A stretch of 64,000 bases of DNA. Source: BRH-c25 sp035627615. Lineage in GTDB: Bacteria > Bacillota > Clostridia > Lutisporales > Lutisporaceae. A program made the translations under genes and the position numbers. Location: positions 62,001 through 126,000 of the forward strand of contig DASPLL010000047.1 of assembly GCA_035627615.1 (NCBI GenBank), in the 5' to 3' direction. The notes below the pieces were generated by a model. It made no database searches. It was not told where the DNA came from and saw only the letters and a program-made list of their open reading frames with translations. Every line of letters starts with the position of its first letter. Position 1 is the stretch's first letter. Positions 24,275 to 33,167 of the stretch are shown piece after piece.

Positions 24275-25810
24275 TTATTTGACGTATAGGATATTACCCT
24301 CTTTTATAGTGGCGACTACTGAAATTTCATTAAGACTTGAGCTTGCCTCCAAAGGGTTGGCATCAAGTATTACCAGGTCGGCGAGCTTACCCCTTTCGAT
24401 GCTGCCCTTGGACTCCTCTTCAAATACTGCCTTAGCGCTGTTGATTGTAAACAGCTTTATCGCATCCTCAATGCTTATCGCATATTCAACGGTAGGATGG
24501 TTGACGGCAGAATAAATACCAAGTAAAGGATTCATCGGCGTCAGATCGCTGTCCGAGCCCCCGGCAACAATAAGGCCGGCTTTGATGTATTTGCTGAAAG
24601 GGTTGGTGCGCTTTCTCCTTGCTTCTCCCAGTCTGGTTTCGTACATTTTTCGGGCACCGCCCCACAAGTACTCATAAGTGGGTTGGACGGATGCAACCAG
24701 GCCTAGAGCTTTCGCCCTTTGTATATGTTCATCGGCAGGCATTTCAAAATGCTCGATACGGTGGCGGGGATCCTTTCTGGGGTATATAGCCTGAGCGTGT
24801 TCATAGGCTGTCAAAGCCTGCTCTATTGCCCTGCTTCCTATGGCATGTACCGCTATCTGCAGACCACTCCTGTGAGCTTCAAGAACAAAGCTGTTCAGCT
24901 CTTCCTGGCTGAAGTACAGGGTTCCGGAATTTGAGCTGTCATCTGAGTATGGCTCCGCCAATGCAGCAGTCCTTGATCCGAAGGAGCCGTCAAGAAATAT
25001 TGTACCTCCGATTCTTTTCAGGCCTTTTTCCAGTATCTTTTCTACATTGACTGTCTGATAAAATAGTGTGATATCGATGGGAAAGGAGTTTTTATTCTCC
25101 AGCATGAACTCCGCATGCTTGTCATGAAAGGTGAAACCACCCTCAACTGCATTGATTGAGGTTATTCCATTTTCAATGGCAATATTCAGAGCTTTATGGA
25201 CTCCTCTGGCGATTTCGGCTTCTGATATCCTGCCAAGCATATGGCTTCTTACCAGGGCGCTGGCTCTTCCGGTAAGCTGTCCGTTTGGAAGACTGCGCCC
25301 ATCCCTGACAATTCCGTCGAGGTTGAAAGGAAGATTGAGCATGTGCAGTGCCAGTGAGTTGACAATACTGGTATGGTAATCAACCCTGCTTATCCAAACG
25401 GGGTTATTGGGTGCACACCTGTCAAGCTCATAGCGATTAGGCAGCCTTTTCTCAATAAGCTTGAGCTCATCAAAACCTATTCCTCTGATCATTTCTCCTT
25501 CAGGCAGCTGCGAAGCTTTGTGCCTTATTATGCTGAACAGTTCATCCATGCACCTTATTTCACTCAGATTAAGGCTCAGGATATTGAGACCGGTTTGCAC
25601 AAGATTCACGTGACTGTCATAAAAGCCGGGTAGTACGGTTTTTCCTATCAGATCCACCGCTTCTCCGGTGGTTCTGAGGTACTGCTCATAACCGCTGCCG
25701 CAGCCCAGGTCTATTATTCTGCCATCTTTGGCGGCAAGCCAGTTTACCACTGTGTTATTGCCATCTATGGTTAAAATAGTACCATTATACAACAACAAAT
25801 CTACTTTCAT
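24275..25810 (-). CDS. YtcJ-type amidohydrolase with altered metal motifs
   Basis: 511 residues of the amidohydrolase-3/YtcJ family: an N-terminal composite sandwich (LLYNGTILTIDGNN), the barrel with HRIEHFEM and GSDSDLTPMNPL, and the C-terminal GSIERGKLADLVILDANP. Two usual motifs are altered. The HxH start of the metal site reads DSHVN in place of DSHVH, and the HAIGD block reads HAIGS. Activity is still possible with one metal, but the changes are unusual. It lies with an M20 deacylase and NhaC antiporter upstream and a regulator four bases downstream, suggesting amide or peptide use. Confidence 0.75.
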   Translation of the reverse strand: MKVDLLLYNGTILTIDGNNTVVNWLAAKDGRIIDLGCGSGYEQYLRTTGEAVDLIGKTVLPGFYDSHVNLVQTGLNILSLNLSEIRCMDELFSIIRHKASQLPEGEMIRGIGFDELKLIEKRLPNRYELDRCAPNNPVWISRVDYHTSIVNSLALHMLNLPFNLDGIVRDGRSLPNGQLTGRASALVRSHMLGRISEAEIARGVHKALNIAIENGITSINAVEGGFTFHDKHAEFMLENKNSFPIDITLFYQTVNVEKILEKGLKRIGGTIFLDGSFGSRTAALAEPYSDDSSNSGTLYFSQEELNSFVLEAHRSGLQIAVHAIGSRAIEQALTAYEHAQAIYPRKDPRHRIEHFEMPADEHIQRAKALGLVASVQPTYEYLWGGARKMYETRLGEARRKRTNPFSKYIKAGLIVAGGSDSDLTPMNPLLGIYSAVNHPTVEYAISIEDAIKLFTINSAKAVFEEESKGSIERGKLADLVILDANPLEASSSLNEISVVATIKEGNILYVK

Positions 25811-25892
25811 GGGTTAAGACTTCCTTTCAGCAGTTTTGTATTAAGCCCTCGTTTAGATTCTACCACATATTACAGACAGAATGACATGGATA

Positions 25893-25927
25893 TTTTACAG
25901 GGGCGGATATTGTCCGCCCCTGTAAAA
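25893..25927. other. Perfect 15-bp hairpin behind the M20 gene
   Basis: TTTTACAGGGGCGGA and its exact complement flank a five-base loop, two bases past the minus-strand stop codon. The T-run lies before and the A-run after the stem, the reverse of an intrinsic terminator on both strands, so it may protect mRNA ends. Confidence 0.5.
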
Positions 25928-25929
25928 TA

Positions 25930-27135
25930 TTATACCAGCAGTCTTACAAGATAATCAAACAGTATCTCGGCAGTTTTTACTACACTGCTTATCTGGACAT
26001 ATTCATCTGCCATGTGATAGTTTCTGCCCTGGGGTCCAAAAACCAAGGTGGGTATTTTCATACGGGCTCCTATATGGTTAAAATCGCCGATGCTTGAGAA
26101 ATAGGCTATGTTCGCATTGGTACCACAGACTTTAGCTATGCTTTCTGCAAAAAGCTTCGAACATGGATCATTCTCTTCTACTATATAGGGTTCAAAGCCC
26201 GCACAATCAGAATGGGGTGCATCTCTGAAGCTGAATTCCACTGAGCTTTTGATGTTTGCTTTTTTTACAGCATCAAATAATTCATTTTCTATATAGCCTC
26301 TATCTTCGCCTCTTACTACATGCCTGAATATGGTGAAATATGCCTTGTCGGCCACACTGCAGGCTGCGCCGCCTCCGTTCATTTCGATGACTGATATGGA
26401 GCCCCTGCCAAGCTTATCATCGATAGTTGATATGGATTTTTCAAGCTCCAGGAGCACTTTCGAGGCATCTGATATTGCATTTATGCCCAGCTCAGGATTT
26501 GCTGCATGGGAGGCCTTCCCTGTAAAGGTGACGGTATAGTTCCAGCCGCCCCGTGCCCCGAGGCAGAGGCAGGGGAAGCTGGTGTCTGAGAATGAGCTGC
26601 TGGGTTCAGTCACTATTGCTATATCGGCTCTGTCAATATGCTTATCCAGGATCAATGCATCTGTACCCAGCCCGTAAGGGCCTTCTTCATCAGAAACGAA
26701 GGTATATAGTATTTCACCCCTGAAATGGGGAATAAGGCTTTTAAATGCTTCGATGGCGAGCAGCATAGCCGCTGCACCTGACTTCATATCCAGTGCACCC
26801 AGACCGTACATTTTATCCTCTTCAATTTCTGCTTTAAGAGGATTCCTGGTCCAGCCTTCACATATGTTGACGGTATCCAGATGAGCATTCAGAAGTACAG
26901 TAAGTCCATCTGATTCACCCTTTATCGAGCCTATGATGTTTGTGCCGTCATAATGGGTGATTTTGTTTTCCTTATACCTGTGATACTGTGCCGGCAGCTG
27001 CTTTTCGCACAGCCAATGATATATAAAATCCATTATTTCTTCCTCATGAAAATACGGGCTGTGTATCTCGATGAGCTTTGACAGAAGTGTTTCTATGTTT
27101 TGGCGGTTTATATACCGGTCGATATTATAAATCAT
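25930..27135 (-). CDS. M20-family deacylase/peptidase (ArgE/DapE type)
   Basis: 401 residues from the ATG at 27135. The co-catalytic zinc ligands lie in NAHLDTVN and GALDMKSGAAA, the base Glu pair in SDEEGPYGLG, the dimer-domain His in GKASHAANPELGINA and a final ligand near YFSSIGDFNH. It resembles acetylornithine deacetylase/succinyl-diaminopimelate desuccinylase, but no amino-acid biosynthetic genes surround it. With the NhaC antiporter upstream and amidohydrolase downstream it more likely hydrolyses an imported N-acyl amino acid or dipeptide. The ribosome site AGGAGG is 12 bases from this ATG, so the start is not fully certain. Confidence 0.8.
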   Translation of the reverse strand: MIYNIDRYINRQNIETLLSKLIEIHSPYFHEEEIMDFIYHWLCEKQLPAQYHRYKENKITHYDGTNIIGSIKGESDGLTVLLNAHLDTVNICEGWTRNPLKAEIEEDKMYGLGALDMKSGAAAMLLAIEAFKSLIPHFRGEILYTFVSDEEGPYGLGTDALILDKHIDRADIAIVTEPSSSFSDTSFPCLCLGARGGWNYTVTFTGKASHAANPELGINAISDASKVLLELEKSISTIDDKLGRGSISVIEMNGGGAACSVADKAYFTIFRHVVRGEDRGYIENELFDAVKKANIKSSVEFSFRDAPHSDCAGFEPYIVEENDPCSKLFAESIAKVCGTNANIAYFSSIGDFNHIGARMKIPTLVFGPQGRNYHMADEYVQISSVVKTAEILFDYLVRLLV

Positions 27136-27225
27136 AGTAAAGATATACCTCCTGTTGCTTTTTAACACAGCAGTTAAACTTCTCACGTGTTAAAGGTGCA
27201 ATTCCTTTCCCTAAAGGTTTCAGAA

Positions 27226-28671
27226 CTATGCAGACATATTTTCATTGTCATGATAAGTCTTTGCAGTGCGGATGTCGCCTTCCTTAAACATGAATTTTCC
27301 TGTAACGGCATATATGATCGCAATTACCGGTGAGAGGAATGCCAGATATACATAGGGCAGATAATCCATGGTAGCTACACCCAGCGCACCGGTGAAGAAA
27401 ACGCCGCAGAGTCCCCAGGGGACAAGAGGAGAGGTCACCGTAGCGGAGTCCTCACAGGTCCTTGAACATACCATTGGAAGAAGACGTAGCTTCTTATACG
27501 CAGGAATAAGCATGCGCCCGGGTATGATTATAGCCATGTACTGGCTGGCTGAGAAAAGGTTGACTATTATGGAGGATATGACATGTGTAACGATCAGTCC
27601 CTTCACACTGCTTACAATTGATGAGATCTTGTCAAGCAGGACCTCCAATACTCTGGTTTTTTCAAGCAGACCGCCGAAGCTCAAAGCAATGAAACCGAGG
27701 GAAATAGTCCACATCATACTTTGCAGGCCGCCGCGGCTTAAGAGACTATCCACTGCTGCAACACCTGTTTCTGATACAAAGCCGTCATTCATGAAGGAGA
27801 GCATCTCACCGATTCCATAGCCCTGGAATATTATCCCGAAGGCTGCACCTAATAATGAAGATATGACCATAACCGCAAGTCCCGATACCTTTTTGACTGC
27901 CAGTACAACAACCAGAACAGGCAGCAGAAGTGTAACCGGGCTTATGAAATAGTTGGCCTTCAGACCGTCAAGTATAGCATCAACAGTGGAGGTATCTATT
28001 GCTTTGCCGCCATACCCCATACCTATGATTCCGTAAATGATCAGAGAAATAATTATAGCGGGTCCGGTTGTATATATCATGCTTCTGATATGGTCGAACA
28101 GGTCTGATTCCGCAACTCCCGCTGCAAGATTGGTGGAATCCGAGAGCGGTGACATTTTATCGCCGAAGATAGAGCCTGATATGACAGCACCGGCTGTTAT
28201 TGCAGGAGGTACTCCAAGTCCTATTCCAACTCCCATGAAAGCAACACCGAAGGTCGCACCTGTTGTCCAGGAGCTTCCTGTTGCGAGTGAAGCCATAGAG
28301 CAAACAAGACAGACGGTGAATAGGAATACGGAAGGAGACAGGATCTTCAGTCCGTAATAAATGAGAGTTGGGATCGTACCGGAGGTAATCCATGTGGAGA
28401 TCAATACTCCGACAAGCATCAGTATAAGCATGGGAAGCATTGCGATCTGGCAGCCGTAGAGTATGCCTTCCTCAATATCCTTCCATGTAAAGCCTGACAT
28501 CAGCGCTACTATTGATGCAACAACTGAAGCCAGTATCAGGGTTATATGGGTGACCCAGTCCTGGTGCAGTACAAATACCTGCCCATACATCGCAACGCAA
28601 AGAAATAGAATAACAAAAAGTGCAGCTCCGAAGCTAGGTTTCTTTTCTTTTACCTTAATAGGATCTGACAT
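27226..28671 (-). CDS. nhaC: NhaC-family Na+/H+ antiporter
   Basis: 481 residues with about 11-12 membrane segments and the family motif GSIFGDKMSPLSDSTNLAAG in the middle and CEDSATVTSPLVPWG late. NhaC proteins exchange sodium for protons, and some exchange malate/lactate or other solutes. The start at 28671 (MSDPIKVKEKK) follows AGGAG by about 11 bases; an upstream extension to 28716 is less likely. It heads a minus-strand unit with the M20 deacylase, amidohydrolase and BTAD regulator. Confidence 0.8.
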   Translation of the reverse strand: MSDPIKVKEKKPSFGAALFVILFLCVAMYGQVFVLHQDWVTHITLILASVVASIVALMSGFTWKDIEEGILYGCQIAMLPMLILMLVGVLISTWITSGTIPTLIYYGLKILSPSVFLFTVCLVCSMASLATGSSWTTGATFGVAFMGVGIGLGVPPAITAGAVISGSIFGDKMSPLSDSTNLAAGVAESDLFDHIRSMIYTTGPAIIISLIIYGIIGMGYGGKAIDTSTVDAILDGLKANYFISPVTLLLPVLVVVLAVKKVSGLAVMVISSLLGAAFGIIFQGYGIGEMLSFMNDGFVSETGVAAVDSLLSRGGLQSMMWTISLGFIALSFGGLLEKTRVLEVLLDKISSIVSSVKGLIVTHVISSIIVNLFSASQYMAIIIPGRMLIPAYKKLRLLPMVCSRTCEDSATVTSPLVPWGLCGVFFTGALGVATMDYLPYVYLAFLSPVIAIIYAVTGKFMFKEGDIRTAKTYHDNENMSA

Positions 28672-28826
28672 GCATAAATCACTCCTTTTATTGATTTGAC
28701 TCATTCTAGCATGCAAGTATTATAAGCACTGTTTTAAATTGTGTTTATGCAGAAAATTCTTGAAATAAATTTTTAAACGGTTTTTAAACATTAATTCTAG
28801 TTGTTTCATAATAAATCCTTTGTATA

Positions 28827-29277
28827 ATAGTAGAAAGATGCGACATAACTGAAGTAAGTGAAAACAATGGACTGCTATGAAATATTACTCCTCAGCCGAA
28901 GCTCCGCAACCAGAACTTCTAAACTCATTCCGGGCAGCATCAAAACTCGCTCCGCTCAAACACTTGATGCTGCTTTCCTCCATTTCGTTAAGAAGTTCTA
29001 AGGTTTCTACGCAAGGCTGCTCCACAATATTTCACAGCAGTCCAAGTCCGTGATGCACTATGGAAGCCCGTATAGGACAACGAACACCGACGTGGGGAAG
29101 CTATGTTTGACGAAGCCTTTCACTGACCTCGGAACGGGAATACCTCGAGCAAAATAACCAGACGGGCCCGCAGCGATGGGACCCCCGCCAGTGATTTTGC
29201 TGGCTTTGAAAGGCGAGGAGGACATACATCCCCTACAGTCGGAATTCTCCACAAACTATGTCGCATCTTTCTACTAT
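28827..29277. mobile_element. 451-bp MITE-like element with 21-bp inverted ends and 8-bp target duplication
   Basis: A 21-base end (28827-28847) is repeated exactly in inverse at 29257-29277. The octamer TTTGTATA directly flanks both sides (28819-28826 and 29278-29285), as expected for a target-site duplication. Inside are nested inverted blocks: GGACTGCTATGAAATATT with its imperfect mirror near 29020-29043, and AGAACTTCT arms around 28915 and 28995. No transposase is encoded; a 64-codon minus-strand frame inside has no family likeness. It fills most of the gene-free stretch 28672-29332, upstream of the hydroxyacid dehydrogenase. Confidence 0.85.
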
Positions 29278-29297
29278 TTTGTATAGGTACATTTTGA

Positions 29298-29303
29298 TAT
29301 AAT
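29298..29303 (+). promoter_or_regulatory. TATAAT -10 box of the hydroxyacid dehydrogenase gene
   Basis: A perfect TATAAT lies 21 bases after the MITE end and 30 bases before the start codon. The -35 region is weak and overlaps the target duplication and MITE end, so the insertion has probably changed this promoter. Confidence 0.5.
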
Positions 29304-29332
29304 TTAGGTACACGAGTAAGGGAGGTATGAGA

Positions 29333-30313
29333 ATGGTTAAAAAAAGAGTATATGTCACAAGACAGATACCGGAAGCTGCCCTTCTTGACTTGAAGGAAGA
29401 ATTTGACGTAGCTGTCAACCCTTATGACAGAGTGCTTGAGAGGCAGGAGCTGTTGAAGGGTGTAAAGGGCATGGATGCAGTGCTTTGCCTGCTTACTGAC
29501 ACTATAGATTCAGAGGTGTTCAATGCCGCAGGTCCCCAATGCAGGATATTCGCCAACTATGCAGTGGGCTACAACAATATTGATGTTGCCGAGGCTTCAA
29601 AGAGAGGCATAATAGTCACAAATACGCCGGATGTGCTCAATGATGCAACCGCAGATCTGGCCTGGACACTGCTTTTTGCAGTATCCAGAAGAGTAGTTGA
29701 ATGTGACAGCTTTGCCAGAGCAGGGAAATTCAAAGGCTGGGGGCCTATGCTGATGCTGGGCAAGGACATAACCGGCAAAAAGCTCGGCGTAGTGGGAGCA
29801 GGCCGAATTGGCTTCAATTTCGCCAAAAAGGCAAAGGGATTTGATATGGAGATACTTTATACCAGTACAAAACCGAATCAGGAGATGGAAATACGGCTTG
29901 GTGCAAGGTTCACAGACAAGGAAACCTTACTCCGGGAAGCTGATTTTATATCTGTCCATGTTCCGCTGACGCCATCTACAAGACACTATATAAGCGAGAA
30001 CGAATTCAAGCTGATGAAGAAGACCGCCGTACTTATAAATACTTCACGCGGGCCGGTTGTTGACGAAAAGGCGCTGGTACAGGCTTTGAAAAGCGGTGAG
30101 ATATGGGGCGCAGGCTTGGATGTTTTTGAAAATGAGCCGGATATAGAACCGGGGTTAATAGAGCTTGATAATGTTGTTATCTTGCCGCATATCGCATCTG
30201 CTACCATAGAGACAAGGACAAACATGGGGCTTATTGCAGCACGGAACATTATAAAGGTACTCAAGGGAGATATGCCTGAAACTTGTATTAATCCGGAGGT
30301 TTTAGAAAGATAA
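29333..30313 (+). CDS. D-2-hydroxyacid dehydrogenase (glycerate dehydrogenase type)
   Basis: 326 residues. GVVGAGRIGFNFAKKAKGF is the NAD-binding motif, and the catalytic triad Arg (NTSRGPVVDE), Glu (FENEPDIEPG) and His (LPHIASAT) are intact. The family includes hydroxypyruvate/glyoxylate reductases that interconvert D-glycerate, and a glycerate kinase is encoded at 58698. GGAGGT lies six bases before the ATG at 29333. The 451-bp MITE lies just upstream. Confidence 0.85.
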   Translation: MVKKRVYVTRQIPEAALLDLKEEFDVAVNPYDRVLERQELLKGVKGMDAVLCLLTDTIDSEVFNAAGPQCRIFANYAVGYNNIDVAEASKRGIIVTNTPDVLNDATADLAWTLLFAVSRRVVECDSFARAGKFKGWGPMLMLGKDITGKKLGVVGAGRIGFNFAKKAKGFDMEILYTSTKPNQEMEIRLGARFTDKETLLREADFISVHVPLTPSTRHYISENEFKLMKKTAVLINTSRGPVVDEKALVQALKSGEIWGAGLDVFENEPDIEPGLIELDNVVILPHIASATIETRTNMGLIAARNIIKVLKGDMPETCINPEVLER

Positions 30314-30325
30314 GGGTATAGTTGA

Positions 30326-30907
30326 TCAGACCGGAACAGCAACGAAAAATAATTTTCTGTAAAGGAGCAGCTGACTGAAACGTCTTATAATCTGCGTTTC
30401 ATAGTCGAATCGGACGAACATTTCTATATATTCATCCTCGGTTCGTATATATTTCCCCTTATCAAACCAAGACATATATGAGTTGCTCAAATATGTCCCC
30501 TTAAACAGGCAGGGCTCAATAACCAATACTTTTCCTGTACTGGTCAATACTCTTCTGAACTCGTTCAAGTAATCGCTTATTTCCCTGGAAGCAATGTGAT
30601 GCAGTACTGAAACAATAAGAACGTAATCCACCGATGCATCGGGAACCGGCAGCTTGTTTCCTGTCAGTAATCCGAAATTATATCCAGGGTTGATTTTTCT
30701 TGCATACTCAACCCTTCTATTATCACAGTCCAAACCAAGATATGAGGGGGATGAGAACAATGCTGCACTTGAACCTACTCCACATCCAAAATCAATGATT
30801 TTCTTATTTTCAAAGTTAAAACCGTCTTTAAGCGTATTGTAAATATACCTGTTTAAAAACCAGGTTGGTCTTATCAGACGATGATAAAGTATTGGCGATA
30901 ATTCCAC
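30326..30907 (-). CDS. Class I SAM-dependent methyltransferase
   Basis: 193 residues. The SAM loop IIDFGCGVGSSAALFSSPSY, the acidic LGLDCDNRRV and the motif VDYVLIVSVLHHIA, then VLVIEPCLF, are clear. The substrate is unknown. It is transcribed toward the hydroxyacid dehydrogenase gene, whose 3' end is 12 bases away. Confidence 0.8.
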   Translation of the reverse strand: MELSPILYHRLIRPTWFLNRYIYNTLKDGFNFENKKIIDFGCGVGSSAALFSSPSYLGLDCDNRRVEYARKINPGYNFGLLTGNKLPVPDASVDYVLIVSVLHHIASREISDYLNEFRRVLTSTGKVLVIEPCLFKGTYLSNSYMSWFDKGKYIRTEDEYIEMFVRFDYETQIIRRFSQLLLYRKLFFVAVPV

Positions 30908-31072
30908 TGCTATTCACACTACCTTTGCATAAAAGTATATTAGCTTAACAAAATAATAAAATATGCTGACATAAATATTTTAACCATTCAAATTTCAATT
31001 ATAATGACTATATTTGGTTATACAGTAGAAGTATTATAGATGCTTTATAAACGTAGGAAAGGAGAGAGTGGG

Positions 31073-31984
31073 ATGCATAAAGCCGGTTATTTGACACTTC
31101 TTGAAAGCGGTGAACTATTAAAGCGGGTTGAGGTACTTAATAATATGCTTGAAGACTGTGTGCTGTGCCCCCATCAATGCAAGGTAAACAGGATAAAGGG
31201 CGAAAAAGGATACTGCAAAACTCTTTATAATGTAGTAGTGTCGGGTGCAGGTCCACATTTCGGAGAAGAGGATGAGTTGGTAGGATATAATGGATCAGGA
31301 ACAATATTCTTTTCGCACTGCAATCTGAGGTGTGCTTTCTGTCAGAACTATGAGACAAGCTACTGCGGAGAGGGGGATGAGGTGACAGTGCAGGACCTCG
31401 CAGAAATCATGGTATCTCTTCAGCAAAGAGGATGCCACAATATTAATCTGGTCTCTCCAAGTCACATAGTACCTCAGATAGTCGAAGCTATTTATACTGC
31501 ATCACGGGCAGGGTTGAAAATACCCATTGTATATAATTCGGGCGGATATGATCTTACTGACACTCTAAAGCTCCTGGCAGGGATTGTTGATATATATATG
31601 CCGGACATCAAGTTCTCCAATGATGAGCTTGCCAGGAGATATACAGGGGTAAAAGAATATTCCAGGATTGCAAAGGCTGCAGTAAAGGAGATGTACATAC
31701 AGGTTGGGAACCTCGAGGTGGATAATGAAAACATTGCATATAAAGGTCTTTTAATAAGACATCTTGTACTTCCACAAAATCTTGCAGGTACGGAAGAGAT
31801 AATGAGGTTCATTGGAAAGGAGCTTTCAAAGGATGTATATGTGAATATTATGGCCCAGTACTATCCTGAACACAAGGCATATGAAATTCCGGAGCTCAGC
31901 AGGCGTATTACCAGGGAGGAGTATGGAAAGGCGGTGGAAGCTGCAAGAAAAGCCGGTTTAACCAGATATACAGCCAATATTTGA
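31073..31984 (+). CDS. Radical SAM protein (PflA-like, YgiQ-unrelated)
   Basis: 303 residues. An N-terminal CVLCPHQCKVNR with YCKT forms a four-Cys set, and HCNLRCAFCQN is the radical SAM CxxxCxxC cluster motif in this class of PflA-like proteins. YNSGGYD and the C-terminal AQYYPEHKA follow. The combination matches the stand-alone PflA-like proteins of anaerobes whose substrate is not known. AAAGGAGAG is about eight bases before the ATG at 31073. It is a single gene, not next to a glycyl-radical enzyme, so an activase role is uncertain. Confidence 0.75.
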   Translation: MHKAGYLTLLESGELLKRVEVLNNMLEDCVLCPHQCKVNRIKGEKGYCKTLYNVVVSGAGPHFGEEDELVGYNGSGTIFFSHCNLRCAFCQNYETSYCGEGDEVTVQDLAEIMVSLQQRGCHNINLVSPSHIVPQIVEAIYTASRAGLKIPIVYNSGGYDLTDTLKLLAGIVDIYMPDIKFSNDELARRYTGVKEYSRIAKAAVKEMYIQVGNLEVDNENIAYKGLLIRHLVLPQNLAGTEEIMRFIGKELSKDVYVNIMAQYYPEHKAYEIPELSRRITREEYGKAVEAARKAGLTRYTANI

Positions 31985-32145
31985 TATTCAACAAGCGAAG
32001 ATGTCAGGATTGCGAAGGTGGAGCGCATAATATTATCCGGCAGCCTTAAGAAGGAGAATATTATGTTCTGTAGAATTAATAATTATAGGAACATATCATG
32101 AGAAGATAAAGAGTGTCGATAAACTCGGAGGGAATGTATCATAAC

Positions 32146-33156
32146 ATGAAAGCAGTGAAAAGAGTCTTTAATTTCATAAACAAGCATGCAATACTGATTC
32201 TGATGATTCTGATATGTATGACCAGTGGTTTTCTTTTCTGGATTCAGAGGGAAGAAGCCAATATTTTCATATCCAAGCCCAGGTACCATTTTTATTTCAT
32301 AGCGCAGAACCTGGTAGATCCTTTCTGGAAGGAAGTAAGGCAAGGTCTGGAGGCTGCTGCAAAGGAGCAAAAGGTTGTAGTGGAATTCAATGCACCCAGA
32401 TTCAACAGTCCCCAGGAGGAGCTGAGGTTCCTTGATATAGCCGTGACTTCGGAAGTGGACGGAATAATAACCCATGTATCCAGTGACACTGATTTCACAA
32501 GTCTTATAAATAAGGCAACAGGAATAGGCATACCTGTAGTGACCATAGAGAATGACGACAAGAACAGCGACAGGAATTCCTTTGTAGGCACCAACAGTTT
32601 TGAACTGGGGAAGGCGGCTGCAGAGCTTATGATAAAAGCTACCGGCGGGAGAGCCAATATTGCTGTTATTGTAAGCAATGACCTGGAGCCTGATGCAACC
32701 AGTCAAAACCTGAAAATGAATGGTTTTTTAAGCACTCTGAAGGATTATCCGGAAATGAAGGTAGTAAGGACCTATACATCGAAAATGGGAATTCTAAGTG
32801 CAGAGGAGATCACACAGGCAATTCTAAGCGGTATTGACAATATTAACGCTATATTTACAACAAGTTCAGTGGATACAATTGGCTCAACCCAGCTGGTAGT
32901 AGACAGGAACAGAGTCGGTAGTATAGCAATTGTAGGTTATGGAGACACGGAGGAGATACTCAGATATATCAGCAAGGATATAATTTACGGTACTGTTATG
33001 AGTGATCCATACAAGATGGGCTATGAAAGCCTCAATGCAATGATTGATATAAAAGAAAAAAACAATGTTTCCACCTTTATTGATACAGGAGTTAAGGTTA
33101 TCACAAAGGATAATGTTGATGAATATGAGAAAAAATCCGCTACACTGAAAGAATAG
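32146..33156 (+). CDS. Membrane-anchored sugar-binding protein (sensor component)
   Basis: About 336 residues. A single membrane anchor (AILILMILICMTSGFLFWI, near residues 15-33) precedes a periplasmic-binding-protein type-1 fold: YFIAQNLVDPFWKEVRQGL, EVDGIITHVSSDTDF, GTNSFELGKAAAELM and IVGYGDTEEIL. The form is that of ribose/xylose-binding proteins, but no ABC permease or ATPase lies in the window. It is followed 11 bases later by a LytS/YesM-type histidine kinase, so it likely presents bound sugar to the kinase. Ribosome-site spacing is imperfect for all start codons; 32134 is an alternative. Confidence 0.75.
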   Translation: MKAVKRVFNFINKHAILILMILICMTSGFLFWIQREEANIFISKPRYHFYFIAQNLVDPFWKEVRQGLEAAAKEQKVVVEFNAPRFNSPQEELRFLDIAVTSEVDGIITHVSSDTDFTSLINKATGIGIPVVTIENDDKNSDRNSFVGTNSFELGKAAAELMIKATGGRANIAVIVSNDLEPDATSQNLKMNGFLSTLKDYPEMKVVRTYTSKMGILSAEEITQAILSGIDNINAIFTTSSVDTIGSTQLVVDRNRVGSIAIVGYGDTEEILRYISKDIIYGTVMSDPYKMGYESLNAMIDIKEKNNVSTFIDTGVKVITKDNVDEYEKKSATLKE

Positions 33157-33167
33157 CTGGTGATGGC

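Noticed and set aside
25893..25927. Treating the perfect hairpin as a rho-independent terminator
   Set aside because: The T and A runs are on the wrong sides on both strands, so only a stem-loop is claimed.
29058..29252. A 64-codon minus-strand frame inside the 451-bp MITE
   Set aside because: No ribosome site, no family likeness, and it lies inside the inverted-repeat element; it is probably chance.
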